Source: Mycobacterium sp. URHD0025
Lineage (GTDB): Bacteria > Actinomycetota > Actinomycetes > Mycobacteriales > Mycobacteriaceae
Reading direction: 5' to 3'
NCBI RefSeq assembly: GCF_000426065.1
Contig: NZ_AUEQ01000009.1
Span: 1 to 64,000, forward strand
DNA: 64,000 nt
Position 1 is the first letter of the stretch. Every line of letters starts with the position of its first letter. Made by a program: the position numbers and the translations under genes. The notes under the pieces are model-generated. The model did no database searches. It worked only from the letters and a program-made list of their open reading frames with translations, and had not been told where the DNA came from. Shown one piece after another: positions 38,939 to 47,684 of this stretch.

Positions 38939-39873
38939 TGAGCGAAGAACGGCAACTGCTACGCGAAACCGTCGCTGCGCTCGTGGACAAGCATGCCTCC
39001 CCCGAGGCTGTCCGCACCGCGATGGAATCCGAACGCGGCTACGACGAAAAACTGTGGAGCCTGCTGTGCGAGCAGGTCGGTGCCGCGGCGCTGGTGGTCC
39101 CCGAGGACCTCGGCGGCGCCGGAGGTGAACTCGCCGATGCCGCAGTGGTTCTCGAAGAGCTCGGCAAGGCCCTGGTGCCCACCCCGCTGCTGGGCACCAC
39201 ATTGGCCGAGCTCGCTCTGCTGGCCGTCGATGACCACGAACCGCTCGAAGGATTGGCCGAAGGCACCTCGATCGGCACCGTGGTTTTCGACGCCGACTAC
39301 GTGATCAACGGTGACGTGGCCGACGTCGTCATCGGCACCGACGGTGAGAACCTGACCCGCTGGACCACATTCACCGCCACCCCGAAATCGACCATGGATC
39401 TGACCCGTCGGCTGTCCGCGGTGATCGCCGGTGACACCGCTCCCCTCGGCGCCGATCCCGGCCTGGCCGACACCGCGGCGCTGCTGATGGCCGCCGAACA
39501 GATCGGCGCCGCCTCGCGCTGCCTCGACCTCACCGTCGCCTACACCAAGGACCGGGTGCAGTTCGGGCGCGCGATCGGCAGCTTCCAGGCGCTCAAGCAC
39601 CGCATGGCCGATCTCTACGTCAAGGTGTCCTCGGCGCGCGCGGTCGTGAACGACGCCATCGCCGCGCCGTCACCCACCACAGCCTCCCTGGCCCGCTACT
39701 TCGCCAGCGAGGCGCTGTCAGCGGTGACCGCCGAGGCCATCCAGCTGCACGGCGGGATCGCCATCACCTGGGAGAGCGACATCCAGCTGTACTTCAAGCG
39801 CGCCCACGGCAGTGCTCAGCTGCTCGGACCGCCGCGGGAGCATCTGCGCCGGCTCGAAGCTCAGGTGTTCTAG
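38938..39873 (+). CDS. fadE33: FadE33, acyl-CoA dehydrogenase subunit
   Basis: A 311-residue acyl-CoA dehydrogenase subunit, paralogous to FadE32 next to it. Conserved blocks are VQFGRAIGSFQALKHRMAD (about residues 203-221) and LHGGIAITWESDIQLYFKR near the C-terminus. It shares the base at 38938 with the fadE32 stop (TGATG). In M. tuberculosis FadE31 can pair with FadE33 as well as FadE32, giving alternative enzymes for later intermediates of ring-C breakdown. Confidence 0.92.
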   Translation: MSEERQLLRETVAALVDKHASPEAVRTAMESERGYDEKLWSLLCEQVGAAALVVPEDLGGAGGELADAAVVLEELGKALVPTPLLGTTLAELALLAVDDHEPLEGLAEGTSIGTVVFDADYVINGDVADVVIGTDGENLTRWTTFTATPKSTMDLTRRLSAVIAGDTAPLGADPGLADTAALLMAAEQIGAASRCLDLTVAYTKDRVQFGRAIGSFQALKHRMADLYVKVSSARAVVNDAIAAPSPTTASLARYFASEALSAVTAEAIQLHGGIAITWESDIQLYFKRAHGSAQLLGPPREHLRRLEAQVF

Positions 39874-39905
39874 GCGGCTCGATCGGCATTGCTAACCTCA
39901 CTTCG

Positions 39906-41063
39906 ATGACCGATCACGTGGCGCTACGAGCCGGCATTCCGCCGTTCCACGTCATGGACGTGTGGCTGGCCGCGGCCGAACGCCAGCGCACACATGGCGA
40001 CCTGGTCAACCTGTCGGCCGGGCAGCCCAGTGCCGGGGCACCGGCGGCGGTGCGCGACGCCGCCGTCGCCGCTCTGAATCACGGCGGCCTGGGTTACACC
40101 GTCGCGCTCGGTTTGCCCGAGCTGCGAGCCCAGATCGCGGCGTCGTACCGCAAATACGGCGTCGACGTAGGCGTCGACGAGGTGGTGCTCACCACCGGCT
40201 CGTCCGGCGGATTCCTGTTGACCTTCCTGGCGTGCTTCGACGTCGGCGATCGGGTGGCCATCGCCAGCCCTGGCTACCCCTGTTACCGCAACATCCTCAC
40301 CGCGCTGGGTTGCGAGGTGGTCGAGATCCCGTGCGGCCCCGAGACCCGTTTTCAGCCGACGGTCGCGATGCTCGATGCACTGGATCCGCCGGTGGCCGGC
40401 GTGATCGTCGCCAGCCCGGCCAATCCGACCGGCACCGTCATCCCGCCCGCCGAATTGGCGGCCATCGCCACGTGGTGTGACCGTTCGGGCGCGCGGTTGA
40501 TCAGTGACGAGGTGTACCACGGCCTGGTCTACCCCGGTGCTCCCGAAACCAGCTGCGCGTGGGAAACCTCACGAAATGCCGTGGTGGTCAACAGCTTCTC
40601 GAAGTACTTCGCGATGACCGGGTGGCGGCTGGGCTGGCTGCTGGTGCCCACCGAATTGCAGCGGGCGATCGACCGGCTGACCGGCAACTTCACCATCTGC
40701 CCGCCCGCCTTGGCCCAGCACGCCGCAGTGGCCGCCTTCACGCCGGAGGCGCTGGCCGAGGCCGACGGTCTGCTCTCGCACTACGGCGACAATCGCACCC
40801 TGCTGCTCAACGGGTTGCGCGGCATCGGCATCGACCGGCTGGCCCCGACCGACGGTGCCTTCTACGTGTACGCCGACGTCAGCGATCACACGGACGACTC
40901 GTTGGTCTGGTGCTCAAAGCTGCTGGCAGACACCGGCGTCGCCATTGCACCCGGCATCGACTTCGACACCGTGCGCGGCGGTTCCTATGTCCGGCTGTCC
41001 TTCGCCGGGCCGACCAGCGACATCGAAGAGGCGCTGCGCCGCATCGGTGCCTGGTTGCAGTAG
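39906..41063 (+). CDS. aspB: PLP-dependent aminotransferase AspB-like (Rv3565-like)
   Basis: A fold-type I aminotransferase of 385 residues (Rv3565 is 388). Substrate/PLP motifs include ASPANPTGT (about residue 164), SDEVYHGLVYPG with the PLP-contacting Asp and Tyr, and the Schiff-base Lys in NSFSKYFAMTGWRLGW (about residue 233). It resembles aspartate/aromatic aminotransferases, but the amino acid substrate is not known. It is conserved next to fadE33 in mycobacteria and starts 32 bases after it, so it probably shares the KstR2 operon transcript although no steroid step is assigned. A hairpin follows its stop. Confidence 0.85.
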   Translation: MTDHVALRAGIPPFHVMDVWLAAAERQRTHGDLVNLSAGQPSAGAPAAVRDAAVAALNHGGLGYTVALGLPELRAQIAASYRKYGVDVGVDEVVLTTGSSGGFLLTFLACFDVGDRVAIASPGYPCYRNILTALGCEVVEIPCGPETRFQPTVAMLDALDPPVAGVIVASPANPTGTVIPPAELAAIATWCDRSGARLISDEVYHGLVYPGAPETSCAWETSRNAVVVNSFSKYFAMTGWRLGWLLVPTELQRAIDRLTGNFTICPPALAQHAAVAAFTPEALAEADGLLSHYGDNRTLLLNGLRGIGIDRLAPTDGAFYVYADVSDHTDDSLVWCSKLLADTGVAIAPGIDFDTVRGGSYVRLSFAGPTSDIEEALRRIGAWLQ

Positions 41064-41066
41064 ATC

Positions 41067-41121
41067 GACTCTGCGGTGAGTGCGTTGTCCACTCGCACTT
41101 TCCCGCCCTGTGCGCAGAGTC
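41067..41121. terminator. Large hairpin between convergent aspB and aacS
   Basis: The outer arms GACTCTGCG (41067-41075) and CGCAGAGTC (41113-41121) are perfectly complementary. A nested pair GAGTG / CACTC lies inside. It begins three bases after the aspB stop and includes the first stop-codon bases of the convergent aacS gene. Confidence 0.5.
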
Positions 41122-43060
41122 AGCCCTTTGGACGCTGCGTGGCGTACCAGTCCAGCAGCTCCGGGTTGTCGACGGCGCTGCGCTCGACCACCTTGGCCGC
41201 ATCCGCTCCCTGGAACAACTTCTTGATCGGAACTTCGAGCTTCTTACCCGTGCGGGTGTGCGGAATACCCGGGGCCACGATGATGTCGTCGGGCACGTGC
41301 CGCGGCGACACCTCCGTGCGGATAGTCTGAATGATCTTGTCCCGCAATGTTTCCGTGAGCTCGACACCTTCGGCCGGCACCACGAACAACGGCATCCAGT
41401 ACCCGCCGTCGGGCTGCTCGGCTCCGATCACCAGCGCCTCGGCGATCTCGGGCAGCCGCTCCACCGACTGGTAGATGTCGGCGCTGCCCATCCGGATGCC
41501 GTTGCGGTTCAGCGTGGAGTCCGACCGGCCGTGCACGACGATGCTGTCGTGGTCGGTGATGGTGATCCAGTCACCATGGCGCCACACACCGGGGAACATC
41601 TCGAAATAGGCTCCACGGTAACGGGATCCGTCAGGGTCGTTCCAGAACGCGATCGGCATCGATGGCAACGGCTTGGTGATCACCAGTTCGCCGACCTCGC
41701 CGCGCACCGGATTGCCGGATTCATCCCAGGCATCCACGGCCGCACCGAGGTAGCGGGTGGACAACTCGCCCGGCCACACCGGCACCGTCGGCGCGCCGCC
41801 GATGAACGCCGAGACCACGTCCGTGCCGCCACTCAAGGAGGAGACCTGCACCTGCTCGCCGACGTTGTCGCGCAACCACAGCGCTGACGACGGCGGCAGC
41901 GAAGATCCGGTGATGCCCACGGTCTTGAGCGCCGAAAGGTCATGCTCCTCACGCGGAACCGCGCCTGCCTTGGAGCAGGCCAGTACATATCCGGGACTGG
42001 CGCCCAACACCGTCGCATGGACAGTGGCCGCGATGTGCCACAGGGCGTCGGCCGTCGGGTAGGTGGGGCTGCCCTCGTAACAGACGATGGTGGCCCCGAC
42101 CAGCAGCCCGGCGACCTGGAAGTTCCACATCATCCAGCTCGGGCTGGTGTACCAGAAGAAGGTGTCGTCACCGCCGATGCCGGACTGCAGCGCCACCGCC
42201 TTGAGGTGTTCGAGCAACACGCCGCCGTGGCCGTGCATGATTCCCTTGGGCAGGCCGGTGGTGCCCGACGAATATAGGACCCACAGCGGATGGTCGAAGT
42301 CCACTGGTGTCGTGGACAATTCGGCCTTGCCTGCCGTGGCCGAATCCCAGTCGAGCCAATCTTCGCGGGCCGCGCCCAGTCGCGATACCAGCACCGAGGC
42401 TTTCAGCGAGGGCAGGCCATCACGTACGGCGGCGATGTCGGCACTTTTGTCGTGGGACTTGCCCCCGAACTGGTAACCGTCCGCGGTCACCAGCACGGTC
42501 GGTTCCAGCTGGCCGAGCCGGTCCAGGGCAGCCTTGGCGGTGTAGTCCTGCCCGCACGCACTCCAGATCGCGCCGATGCTCGCGGTCGCCAGGAACGCGA
42601 TGATGGCCTCGGCGATGTTCGGTAGGTAACCGACCACCCGGTCCTCCGGCTGAACCCCCAGCGATCGCAGGGTGTGCGCGAATGCCGCGGTCCGGCGCAA
42701 CAATTCGGACCAGGACAGCTCGGTGACAGCGCCGCCCTCGGCAACGGTGAGGATGGCCGGCCGGTCGGTCCGGGCATGTCGCGCCACCTGGTCGACGTAA
42801 TTGAGGCGGGCGCCGGGAAACCACCGCACGCCCGGCATCTCGTCGCCGGTGAGCACCTCGTCCGGCCGCTCACCCAGATCGAAGTAATCCCACAACGCGC
42901 CCCAGAACGCCGCCGGATCATCGACCGACCACTGCCAGAGGTGCTGATAGTCCGGAGCGCTGATGCCGGTGCGGGACTCGACGAACCGGGCGAAGTCGGT
43001 GACCCGGGCCGCCTCGATACCTTCCGGCGTCGGCTCCCATTGAGCTTCTGTTGCGGTCAT
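41120..43060 (-). CDS. aacS: Acetoacetyl-CoA synthetase
   Basis: Adenylate-forming ligase of 646 residues, the length of AacS. It starts with the family-specific DFARFVESRTG region and PAAFWGALWDYFDL (about residues 45-58). The P-loop is LYSSGTTGLPKG (about residue 265), with HGRSDSTLNRNGIRMGSADIY and the C-terminal Lys in HTRTGKKLEVPIKK. It activates acetoacetate to acetoacetyl-CoA for entry into central metabolism. Start ATG 43060 overlaps the stop of the 3-hydroxybutyrate dehydrogenase gene (ATGA); the open frame further upstream is not used. Last gene of the ketone-body operon. Confidence 0.92.
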   Translation of the reverse strand: MTATEAQWEPTPEGIEAARVTDFARFVESRTGISAPDYQHLWQWSVDDPAAFWGALWDYFDLGERPDEVLTGDEMPGVRWFPGARLNYVDQVARHARTDRPAILTVAEGGAVTELSWSELLRRTAAFAHTLRSLGVQPEDRVVGYLPNIAEAIIAFLATASIGAIWSACGQDYTAKAALDRLGQLEPTVLVTADGYQFGGKSHDKSADIAAVRDGLPSLKASVLVSRLGAAREDWLDWDSATAGKAELSTTPVDFDHPLWVLYSSGTTGLPKGIMHGHGGVLLEHLKAVALQSGIGGDDTFFWYTSPSWMMWNFQVAGLLVGATIVCYEGSPTYPTADALWHIAATVHATVLGASPGYVLACSKAGAVPREEHDLSALKTVGITGSSLPPSSALWLRDNVGEQVQVSSLSGGTDVVSAFIGGAPTVPVWPGELSTRYLGAAVDAWDESGNPVRGEVGELVITKPLPSMPIAFWNDPDGSRYRGAYFEMFPGVWRHGDWITITDHDSIVVHGRSDSTLNRNGIRMGSADIYQSVERLPEIAEALVIGAEQPDGGYWMPLFVVPAEGVELTETLRDKIIQTIRTEVSPRHVPDDIIVAPGIPHTRTGKKLEVPIKKLFQGADAAKVVERSAVDNPELLDWYATQRPKG

Positions 43061-43803
43061 CGTGCGCTCCACCCACCATCCATCGTGTACGACGCTCCCG
43101 TCACCATCCGGGCGCTCGGGGACGCCAGCCAACCTACCAACGCGCCAACCTCTTCCGGCTCCACCAGTTGCTTCACGGCGCTTTCCTTGAGCAACACCTC
43201 GGCGAGCACGTCCTGCTCGGGTATGCCGTGGATGCGGGCCTGATCGGCGATCTGTTTGGTCACCAACGGAGTTCGCACATAGCCGGGGTTGACGCAATTA
43301 CTGGTGACTCCGTGCGGTCCGCCCTCCAGCGCGGTCACCTTCGACAGACCCTCCAGTCCATGTTTGGCGGTGACGTAGCCGGACTTGAACTCCGACGCGC
43401 GCAAGCCGTGCACCGATGAGATGTTGACGATGCGGCCGAACTGCCGCGAGTACATGTGTGGCAGAGCGGCGCGGATCAACAGGAACGGCACCTCGACCAT
43501 CAAGGCCAGCAGCATCCGGAACCGCTCGGGCGGGAAATCCTGGATCGGGTGGATGCTCTGCACCCCGGCGTTGTTCACCAGGATGTCGCAGTCCAGCTTC
43601 AGTGATTCCAGCGATGAGACGTCGAGAAGGTCTACCGCCCACGCTTTTCCGCCGACCTCGCGGGCGACGGCCTCGGCCCCTGCCGCGTCGAGATCCGCGA
43701 CCGTGACCACCGCACCTCGAGAAGCGAGCTCGCGGGCGCAGGCGGCGCCGATGCCGCCGGCAGCACCGGTGACAAGGGCGGTGCGGCCGGCCAGATCACT
43801 CAT
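43057..43803 (-). CDS. 3-Hydroxybutyrate dehydrogenase (SDR)
   Basis: SDR of 248 residues. TGAAGGIG cofactor motif at residues 13-20, NNAGVQ, Ser in NISSVHG and YVTAKHG, then the family pattern NCVNPGYVRTPLV typical of D-3-hydroxybutyrate dehydrogenases. It oxidises 3-hydroxybutyrate to acetoacetate with NAD, which AacS then activates. ATG 43803 overlaps the MFS gene stop (ATGA). The operon order transporter - dehydrogenase - synthetase gives a complete route from imported hydroxybutyrate to acetoacetyl-CoA. Confidence 0.9.
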   Translation of the reverse strand: MSDLAGRTALVTGAAGGIGAACARELASRGAVVTVADLDAAGAEAVAREVGGKAWAVDLLDVSSLESLKLDCDILVNNAGVQSIHPIQDFPPERFRMLLALMVEVPFLLIRAALPHMYSRQFGRIVNISSVHGLRASEFKSGYVTAKHGLEGLSKVTALEGGPHGVTSNCVNPGYVRTPLVTKQIADQARIHGIPEQDVLAEVLLKESAVKQLVEPEEVGALVGWLASPSARMVTGASYTMDGGWSAR

Positions 43804-45128
43804 GCCGCGGCCCGCTGCAGGTCGGCGGCATCGATGTCGGCCAGATCCACGCCCTTGGTCTCGCGGGTGAACGCCAGCGCGATCAGTGTCACCAACGCGG
43901 CCACCGCGAGGTACACCGCGATCGGCACCGAGGAGTTGTAGGTCTTCAACAGCCACACGGCGATGATCGGCGCCAGCGATCCGGCGGCGATCGAGGTCAC
44001 CTGATAGCCAAGGGAGACACCCGAATAGCGCATGCGGGTCGGGAACATCTCGGACATCAGCGCGGGCTGCGGCGCATACATCAGCGCGTGGATCACCAGA
44101 CCCAGCGTGATGGCCGCCGTCACCGGCAGATACTCACCGCTGTCCATCATCGGATAGGCGAAGAAGCCCCACGAGGCCGCGCCGACGGCACCGATGAAGT
44201 ACACCGGGCGGCGGCCGTAGCGATCCGAGAGCGCGCCCACGGTCGGGATGGCCACCAGGTGCACCGTGTGCGCGACGAGCAGCCACCACAGGATGTCGCT
44301 GGTGTCGGAGTGCACGTGCTCCTTGAGGTAGGTGATCGAGAACGTGACCACCAGGTAGTACATGATGTTCTCGCCGAATCGCAGACCCATCGCGGTGAAC
44401 ACCCCGCGCGGATAACGCTTGAGCACCTCGATCGCGCTGAACGAGCTTGCCTTGATCTGTTCGGCTTCCTGTTGGGCCGCAACGAAAATCGGGGCGTCGG
44501 TGACCTTGGTGCGGATGTAGTAGCCGATCAGGACCACCACTGCTGACAGCCAGAACGCCACGCGCCAGCCCCAGGACAGGAACGCCTCGGCGCTGAGCAG
44601 CCCGTTGAGCAACAGCAACACCACGGTGGCCAGCATGTTGCCGACCGGAACTCCGGCCTGCGGCCAGCTGGCCCAGAAACCGCGTGACTGGTTCGGGCTG
44701 TGCTCGGCCACCAGCAGCACCGCGCCACCCCATTCGCCGCCGACGGCGAAGCCCTGCAGGAAGCGCAGGACCACCAGCAGGACAGGCGCCAGGTAGCCGA
44801 TCTGACCGAAGGTCGGCAGGCAGCCCATCAGGAACGTGGCCAGGCCGACGAGCACGAGGCTGAACTGGAGCAGCTTCTTGCGGCCCAACTTGTCGCCGTA
44901 GTGACCGAACACGACGCCACCGAGGGGACGGGCCAAAAAGCCGATCGCGTACGTACCGAAGGCCGCCATGATGGCGTCGAACTCGTTGCCGCCCTGCGGG
45001 AAGAACAACTTGTTGAAGACCAATGTGGCTGCGGTTCCGTAGAGGAAGAACTCATACCACTCGACCACCGTGCCTGCCATCGAGGCGGCGACGACGCGGC
45101 GCAGACCGGTCAGATTTGGCGCGCTCAT
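43800..45128 (-). CDS. MHS-family MFS transporter (ketone body / organic acid uptake)
   Basis: A 442-residue, twelve-helix transporter of the metabolite:H+ symporter (MHS) branch. The signature AGTVVEWYEFFLYGTAA is in helix 1, GHYGDKLGRKKLL lies between helices 2 and 3, and LRFLQGFAVGGEWGGA is in helix 4. MHS proteins import mono- to tricarboxylates such as shikimate, alpha-ketoglutarate or proline/betaine. The following genes suggest 3-hydroxybutyrate or acetoacetate as cargo. First gene of the minus-strand operon, starting at ATG 45128, opposite the LysR gene. Confidence 0.88.
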   Translation of the reverse strand: MSAPNLTGLRRVVAASMAGTVVEWYEFFLYGTAATLVFNKLFFPQGGNEFDAIMAAFGTYAIGFLARPLGGVVFGHYGDKLGRKKLLQFSLVLVGLATFLMGCLPTFGQIGYLAPVLLVVLRFLQGFAVGGEWGGAVLLVAEHSPNQSRGFWASWPQAGVPVGNMLATVVLLLLNGLLSAEAFLSWGWRVAFWLSAVVVLIGYYIRTKVTDAPIFVAAQQEAEQIKASSFSAIEVLKRYPRGVFTAMGLRFGENIMYYLVVTFSITYLKEHVHSDTSDILWWLLVAHTVHLVAIPTVGALSDRYGRRPVYFIGAVGAASWGFFAYPMMDSGEYLPVTAAITLGLVIHALMYAPQPALMSEMFPTRMRYSGVSLGYQVTSIAAGSLAPIIAVWLLKTYNSSVPIAVYLAVAALVTLIALAFTRETKGVDLADIDAADLQRAAA

Positions 45129-45229
45129 CCGCGGCTCTCCTTGTGACGTGGCACTGTGATGCCCCTTACAGCTTTCGTGAGTATTCATGCACGCCGAACT
45201 CGCCGCAATGGGTAAAACCGCACCATCAG

Positions 45230-45245
45230 TCTGCAAAAATGCAGA
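45230..45245. promoter_or_regulatory. Inverted repeat, probable LysR operator
   Basis: TCTGCA-AAAA-TGCAGA is a perfect 6-4-6 inverted repeat that fits the T-N11-A pattern of LysR sites. It ends one base before the LysR start codon at 45247 and is about 100 bases upstream of the divergent transporter gene. Confidence 0.6.
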
Positions 45246-45246
45246 A

Positions 45247-46167
45247 ATGGATGGTGTGCAAAGGCCTGCCCGCCCCAGCGCGGACGATCTGCTGGTCCTG
45301 CTGGCCGTCGGCCGCTCCGGTCGGTACACGGCGGCGGCCGATGAGCTGGGCATCAACCACACCACGATCTCGCGGCGCATCGCCGCGCTCGAGCAGGCCA
45401 TCGGGGGCCGGGTGCTCACCCGGGCGGGTGGCGGATGGGAACTCACCGACCTCGGCCGTGAGGCACTGGCGGCGGCCGAGGCCGTCGAGTCCGCTGTGTC
45501 CACGCTCGGCGCCACCGGCACCCGGCAACTCGAGGGCGTGGTGCGGATCTCGGCGACCGACGGTTTCAGCGCCTACGTCGCCGCGCCCGCCGCGGCCCAG
45601 GTCCAGCGTCGTCATCCGCGGCTGACAGTCGAGATCGTCACCGCCACCCGCAGGGCCTCCCAACAGCGTTCGAGCCTGGACCTCGAGATCGTCGTGGGCG
45701 CACCCCAGGTGCGGCGTGCCGAAGCGATCCGCCTCGGCGACTACTGCCTGGGCCTCTACGGCGCGCGTTCCTATCTCGCCGAACACGGTTTCCCCGACAG
45801 CATCGCCGATCTGGCCCGGTTTCCGCTGGTGTACTTCATCGACTCGATGCTGCAGGTCGACGAACTCGACATGGCCGCCAGTTTCGCACCGGCCATGCGC
45901 GAATCGGTGACCTCCACCAACGTGTTCGTCCATGTCGAGGCCACTCGCGCCGCGGCCGGCCTGGGCCTGCTGCCGTGTTTCATGGCCGACCGTCACGAGG
46001 ATCTGGTGCGGGTTCTGCCCACAGAACTGACAGTCCGGTTGAGTTATTGGCTGGTGGCCCGGGCGGAGACCCTGCGCCGGCCGGTGGTGGCGGCCGTGGT
46101 CGAGGCGATCCAGGACCGGATGGCCGACCAACAGGATGTCCTGCTGGGAAAGCTCGCCGCATCTTGA
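45247..46167 (+). CDS. LysR-family regulator, divergent from ketone-body operon
   Basis: A 306-residue LysR-type regulator. The N-terminal winged helix spans about residues 10-70 (TAAADELGINHTTISRRIAALE, in part DELGINHTTISRRI), the effector-binding domain is residues 95-300. ATG 45247 is chosen instead of the ATG at 45187, because the upstream codons would run across the inverted repeat at 45230 and the helix-turn-helix would lie unusually far in. It diverges from the transporter/dehydrogenase/synthetase operon, the classical arrangement for a LysR regulator of that operon. Effector (perhaps a ketone body) is inferred from context. Confidence 0.88.
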   Translation: MDGVQRPARPSADDLLVLLAVGRSGRYTAAADELGINHTTISRRIAALEQAIGGRVLTRAGGGWELTDLGREALAAAEAVESAVSTLGATGTRQLEGVVRISATDGFSAYVAAPAAAQVQRRHPRLTVEIVTATRRASQQRSSLDLEIVVGAPQVRRAEAIRLGDYCLGLYGARSYLAEHGFPDSIADLARFPLVYFIDSMLQVDELDMAASFAPAMRESVTSTNVFVHVEATRAAAGLGLLPCFMADRHEDLVRVLPTELTVRLSYWLVARAETLRRPVVAAVVEAIQDRMADQQDVLLGKLAAS

Positions 46168-46189
46168 TGCGCATGCCTGATGCTATGAT
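46164..46189 (+). promoter_or_regulatory. Predicted vapBC promoter, probably leaderless
   Basis: TTGATG (46164-46169) and TATGAT (46184-46189) flank a repetitive stretch rich in TGATGC. The -10 ends 6 bases before the GTG of vapB at 46196, so transcription would start at the start codon itself. The TGATGC/GCATGC repeats may be the antitoxin operator. Confidence 0.5.
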
Positions 46190-46195
46190 GCGTAG

Positions 46196-46444
46196 GTGCG
46201 TACCACCGTCAACATCGACGACGCGCTGCTGGCCGAGGCGAAGATCGTCGCCGCGCGCACGTCGCGTTCCCTCGGTTCCGTGGTCGAGGACGCGTTGCGC
46301 GAGATGCTGAGTCGCGTCGCCGACGAGAGCCGCGCCCCGGAGTTTCGATTGCCGACGCACGGCAGCGGAGGTCTACGCCCCGGAGTCGACCTCGATGACA
46401 AGGAAGCTCTCGCCGAACTGTTGGGCGACAATGCTTCTCCCTGA
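46196..46444 (+). CDS. vapB: VapB-type antitoxin
   Basis: An 82-residue ribbon-helix-helix antitoxin. The N-terminal strand RTTVNIDDALLAEAKIVAAR is typical of VapB/CcdA-like RHH proteins, and the C-terminal half is extended and acidic at its end (DLDDKEALAELLGD), where it would bind the toxin. GTG 46196 is the start, consistent with a leaderless transcript. The toxin gene overlaps its end by 14 bases. The antitoxin would repress the operon and neutralise VapC. Confidence 0.88.
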   Translation: MRTTVNIDDALLAEAKIVAARTSRSLGSVVEDALREMLSRVADESRAPEFRLPTHGSGGLRPGVDLDDKEALAELLGDNASP

Positions 46445-46859
46445 CGTCAACGTGTTGATCTACGCCGTCCGCGAGGACAGCGATCAGCATGAGCGGTACG
46501 CCGCGTGGCTTTCGGGAGCACTCAACGCTGACGAACCAGTGGGCATCAGCGATCTAGTGCTGTCGGGCGTGATCCGGCTACTGACCAACCACCGGGTCTT
46601 CCGGGAGCCCAGCTCGACAGTTCAGGCGCTCGAGGCGTGCCGGGCGATCCGATCAGCACCGTCCGCGGTGCCACTTCGCCCCGGCCCACGCCACTGGGCC
46701 ATATTCGACTCGCTCTGCACCGATACCGGGGCCAAGGCCAACACTGTTCCGGACGCCTACCACGCCGCGCTCGCCATCGAGAACGGCGCCACCTGGGTCA
46801 CCACCGATCGAGCATTCGCACGATTTCCGGGCTTGCGCTGGCGAGCACCGTTCGACTGA
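46431..46859 (+). CDS. vapC: VapC-type PIN-domain toxin ribonuclease
   Basis: A 142-residue PIN-domain RNase. Acidic residues expected for metal binding are Asp in LLPDVNVLIYA (residue 5), Asp in VPDAYHAALAIE (about residue 103) and Asp in TTDRAF (about residue 122). ATG 46431 is chosen inside the end of vapB; the frame upstream is not needed. Mycobacterial VapCs cut tRNA or rRNA at specific sites; the target of this one is unknown. All key residues seem present, so the toxin is probably active when free. Confidence 0.9.
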   Translation: MLLPDVNVLIYAVREDSDQHERYAAWLSGALNADEPVGISDLVLSGVIRLLTNHRVFREPSSTVQALEACRAIRSAPSAVPLRPGPRHWAIFDSLCTDTGAKANTVPDAYHAALAIENGATWVTTDRAFARFPGLRWRAPFD

Positions 46860-46916
46860 TGCGCCGGCTGAGCCAAATCCTTGCGGTCGTGGCCCGATAT
46901 TGCTGCAGTGAGAGGC

Positions 46917-47684
46917 ATGCCATTCATCGAGCACGACCGCGGGCGGGCCTATTACCGGCACTGGGCGGTACCGGAGCCCCGCGCGGCAGTCGTCTTCCTG
47001 CACGGATTCGGTGAACACACCGGGGTGTACCACCGTTACGGATTCGCGCTCAACGCCGCGGGGATCGACCTGTGGGCGGTCGATCAGTTCGGTCACGGCC
47101 TGACCGGCGGCACCCGGGGCGACTTCGGATCGATCGAGGACAGTTCGTCGCTGGCCGACACACTCACCGTCCTGGCCGAGCGCGAGTCTCCCGGCATACC
47201 GCTGGTGGCACAAGGACATTCGTTCGGTTCGGTGGTCACCCTGTTCCGGCTACTCGGCGAGCCCGACCGGTATAGGGCCGGCATCATCTCGGGCGCACCA
47301 CTGGTGCCGATTCCCGAAATGCTGGACCAGGACACGTCATTGGACCTGGATCCGAGCTGGCTGTCGTCCGATCCGTTCTATCTGGACGCACTGGAAAACG
47401 ACCCGTTGGCGTTCGTCGACGCCGACGGCGCCGCGCTCACCCGCGAACTGGACCGGGCGTGGGACCGGTTCGGAGCCGAGCTGCCCAAGCTCACGGCGCC
47501 TACCCTGGCCTTGCACGGCTCGGCCGATGTGATCGCCCCGGCCGCGGCGGTGAAGGCCTACGCCGACGAGATAGAACCGTTGCAGTTCAAGGAGTTTCCC
47601 GGCTGTGGCCACGACATTCTCAACGAATCCGTGCACCGGGAGGTGGCCGCGGCCATCGAGGAATTCATCGACGCGCAGATCTAA
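46917..47684 (+). CDS. Alpha/beta hydrolase, monoacylglycerol lipase-like
   Basis: A 255-residue serine hydrolase of the Hydrolase_4 (lysophospholipase/monoacylglycerol lipase) type. HGFGEHTGVY forms the oxyanion region (about residues 27-36), GHSFG is the nucleophile elbow (about residue 101), Asp in GSADVIAP and His in GCGHDILNE complete the triad. The stop overlaps the convergent TetR stop (CTAA at 47681-47684). Physiological substrate unknown; glycerol-ester cleavage is the family expectation. An in-frame GTG at 46908 is an alternative start. Confidence 0.85.
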   Translation: MPFIEHDRGRAYYRHWAVPEPRAAVVFLHGFGEHTGVYHRYGFALNAAGIDLWAVDQFGHGLTGGTRGDFGSIEDSSSLADTLTVLAERESPGIPLVAQGHSFGSVVTLFRLLGEPDRYRAGIISGAPLVPIPEMLDQDTSLDLDPSWLSSDPFYLDALENDPLAFVDADGAALTRELDRAWDRFGAELPKLTAPTLALHGSADVIAPAAAVKAYADEIEPLQFKEFPGCGHDILNESVHREVAAAIEEFIDAQI

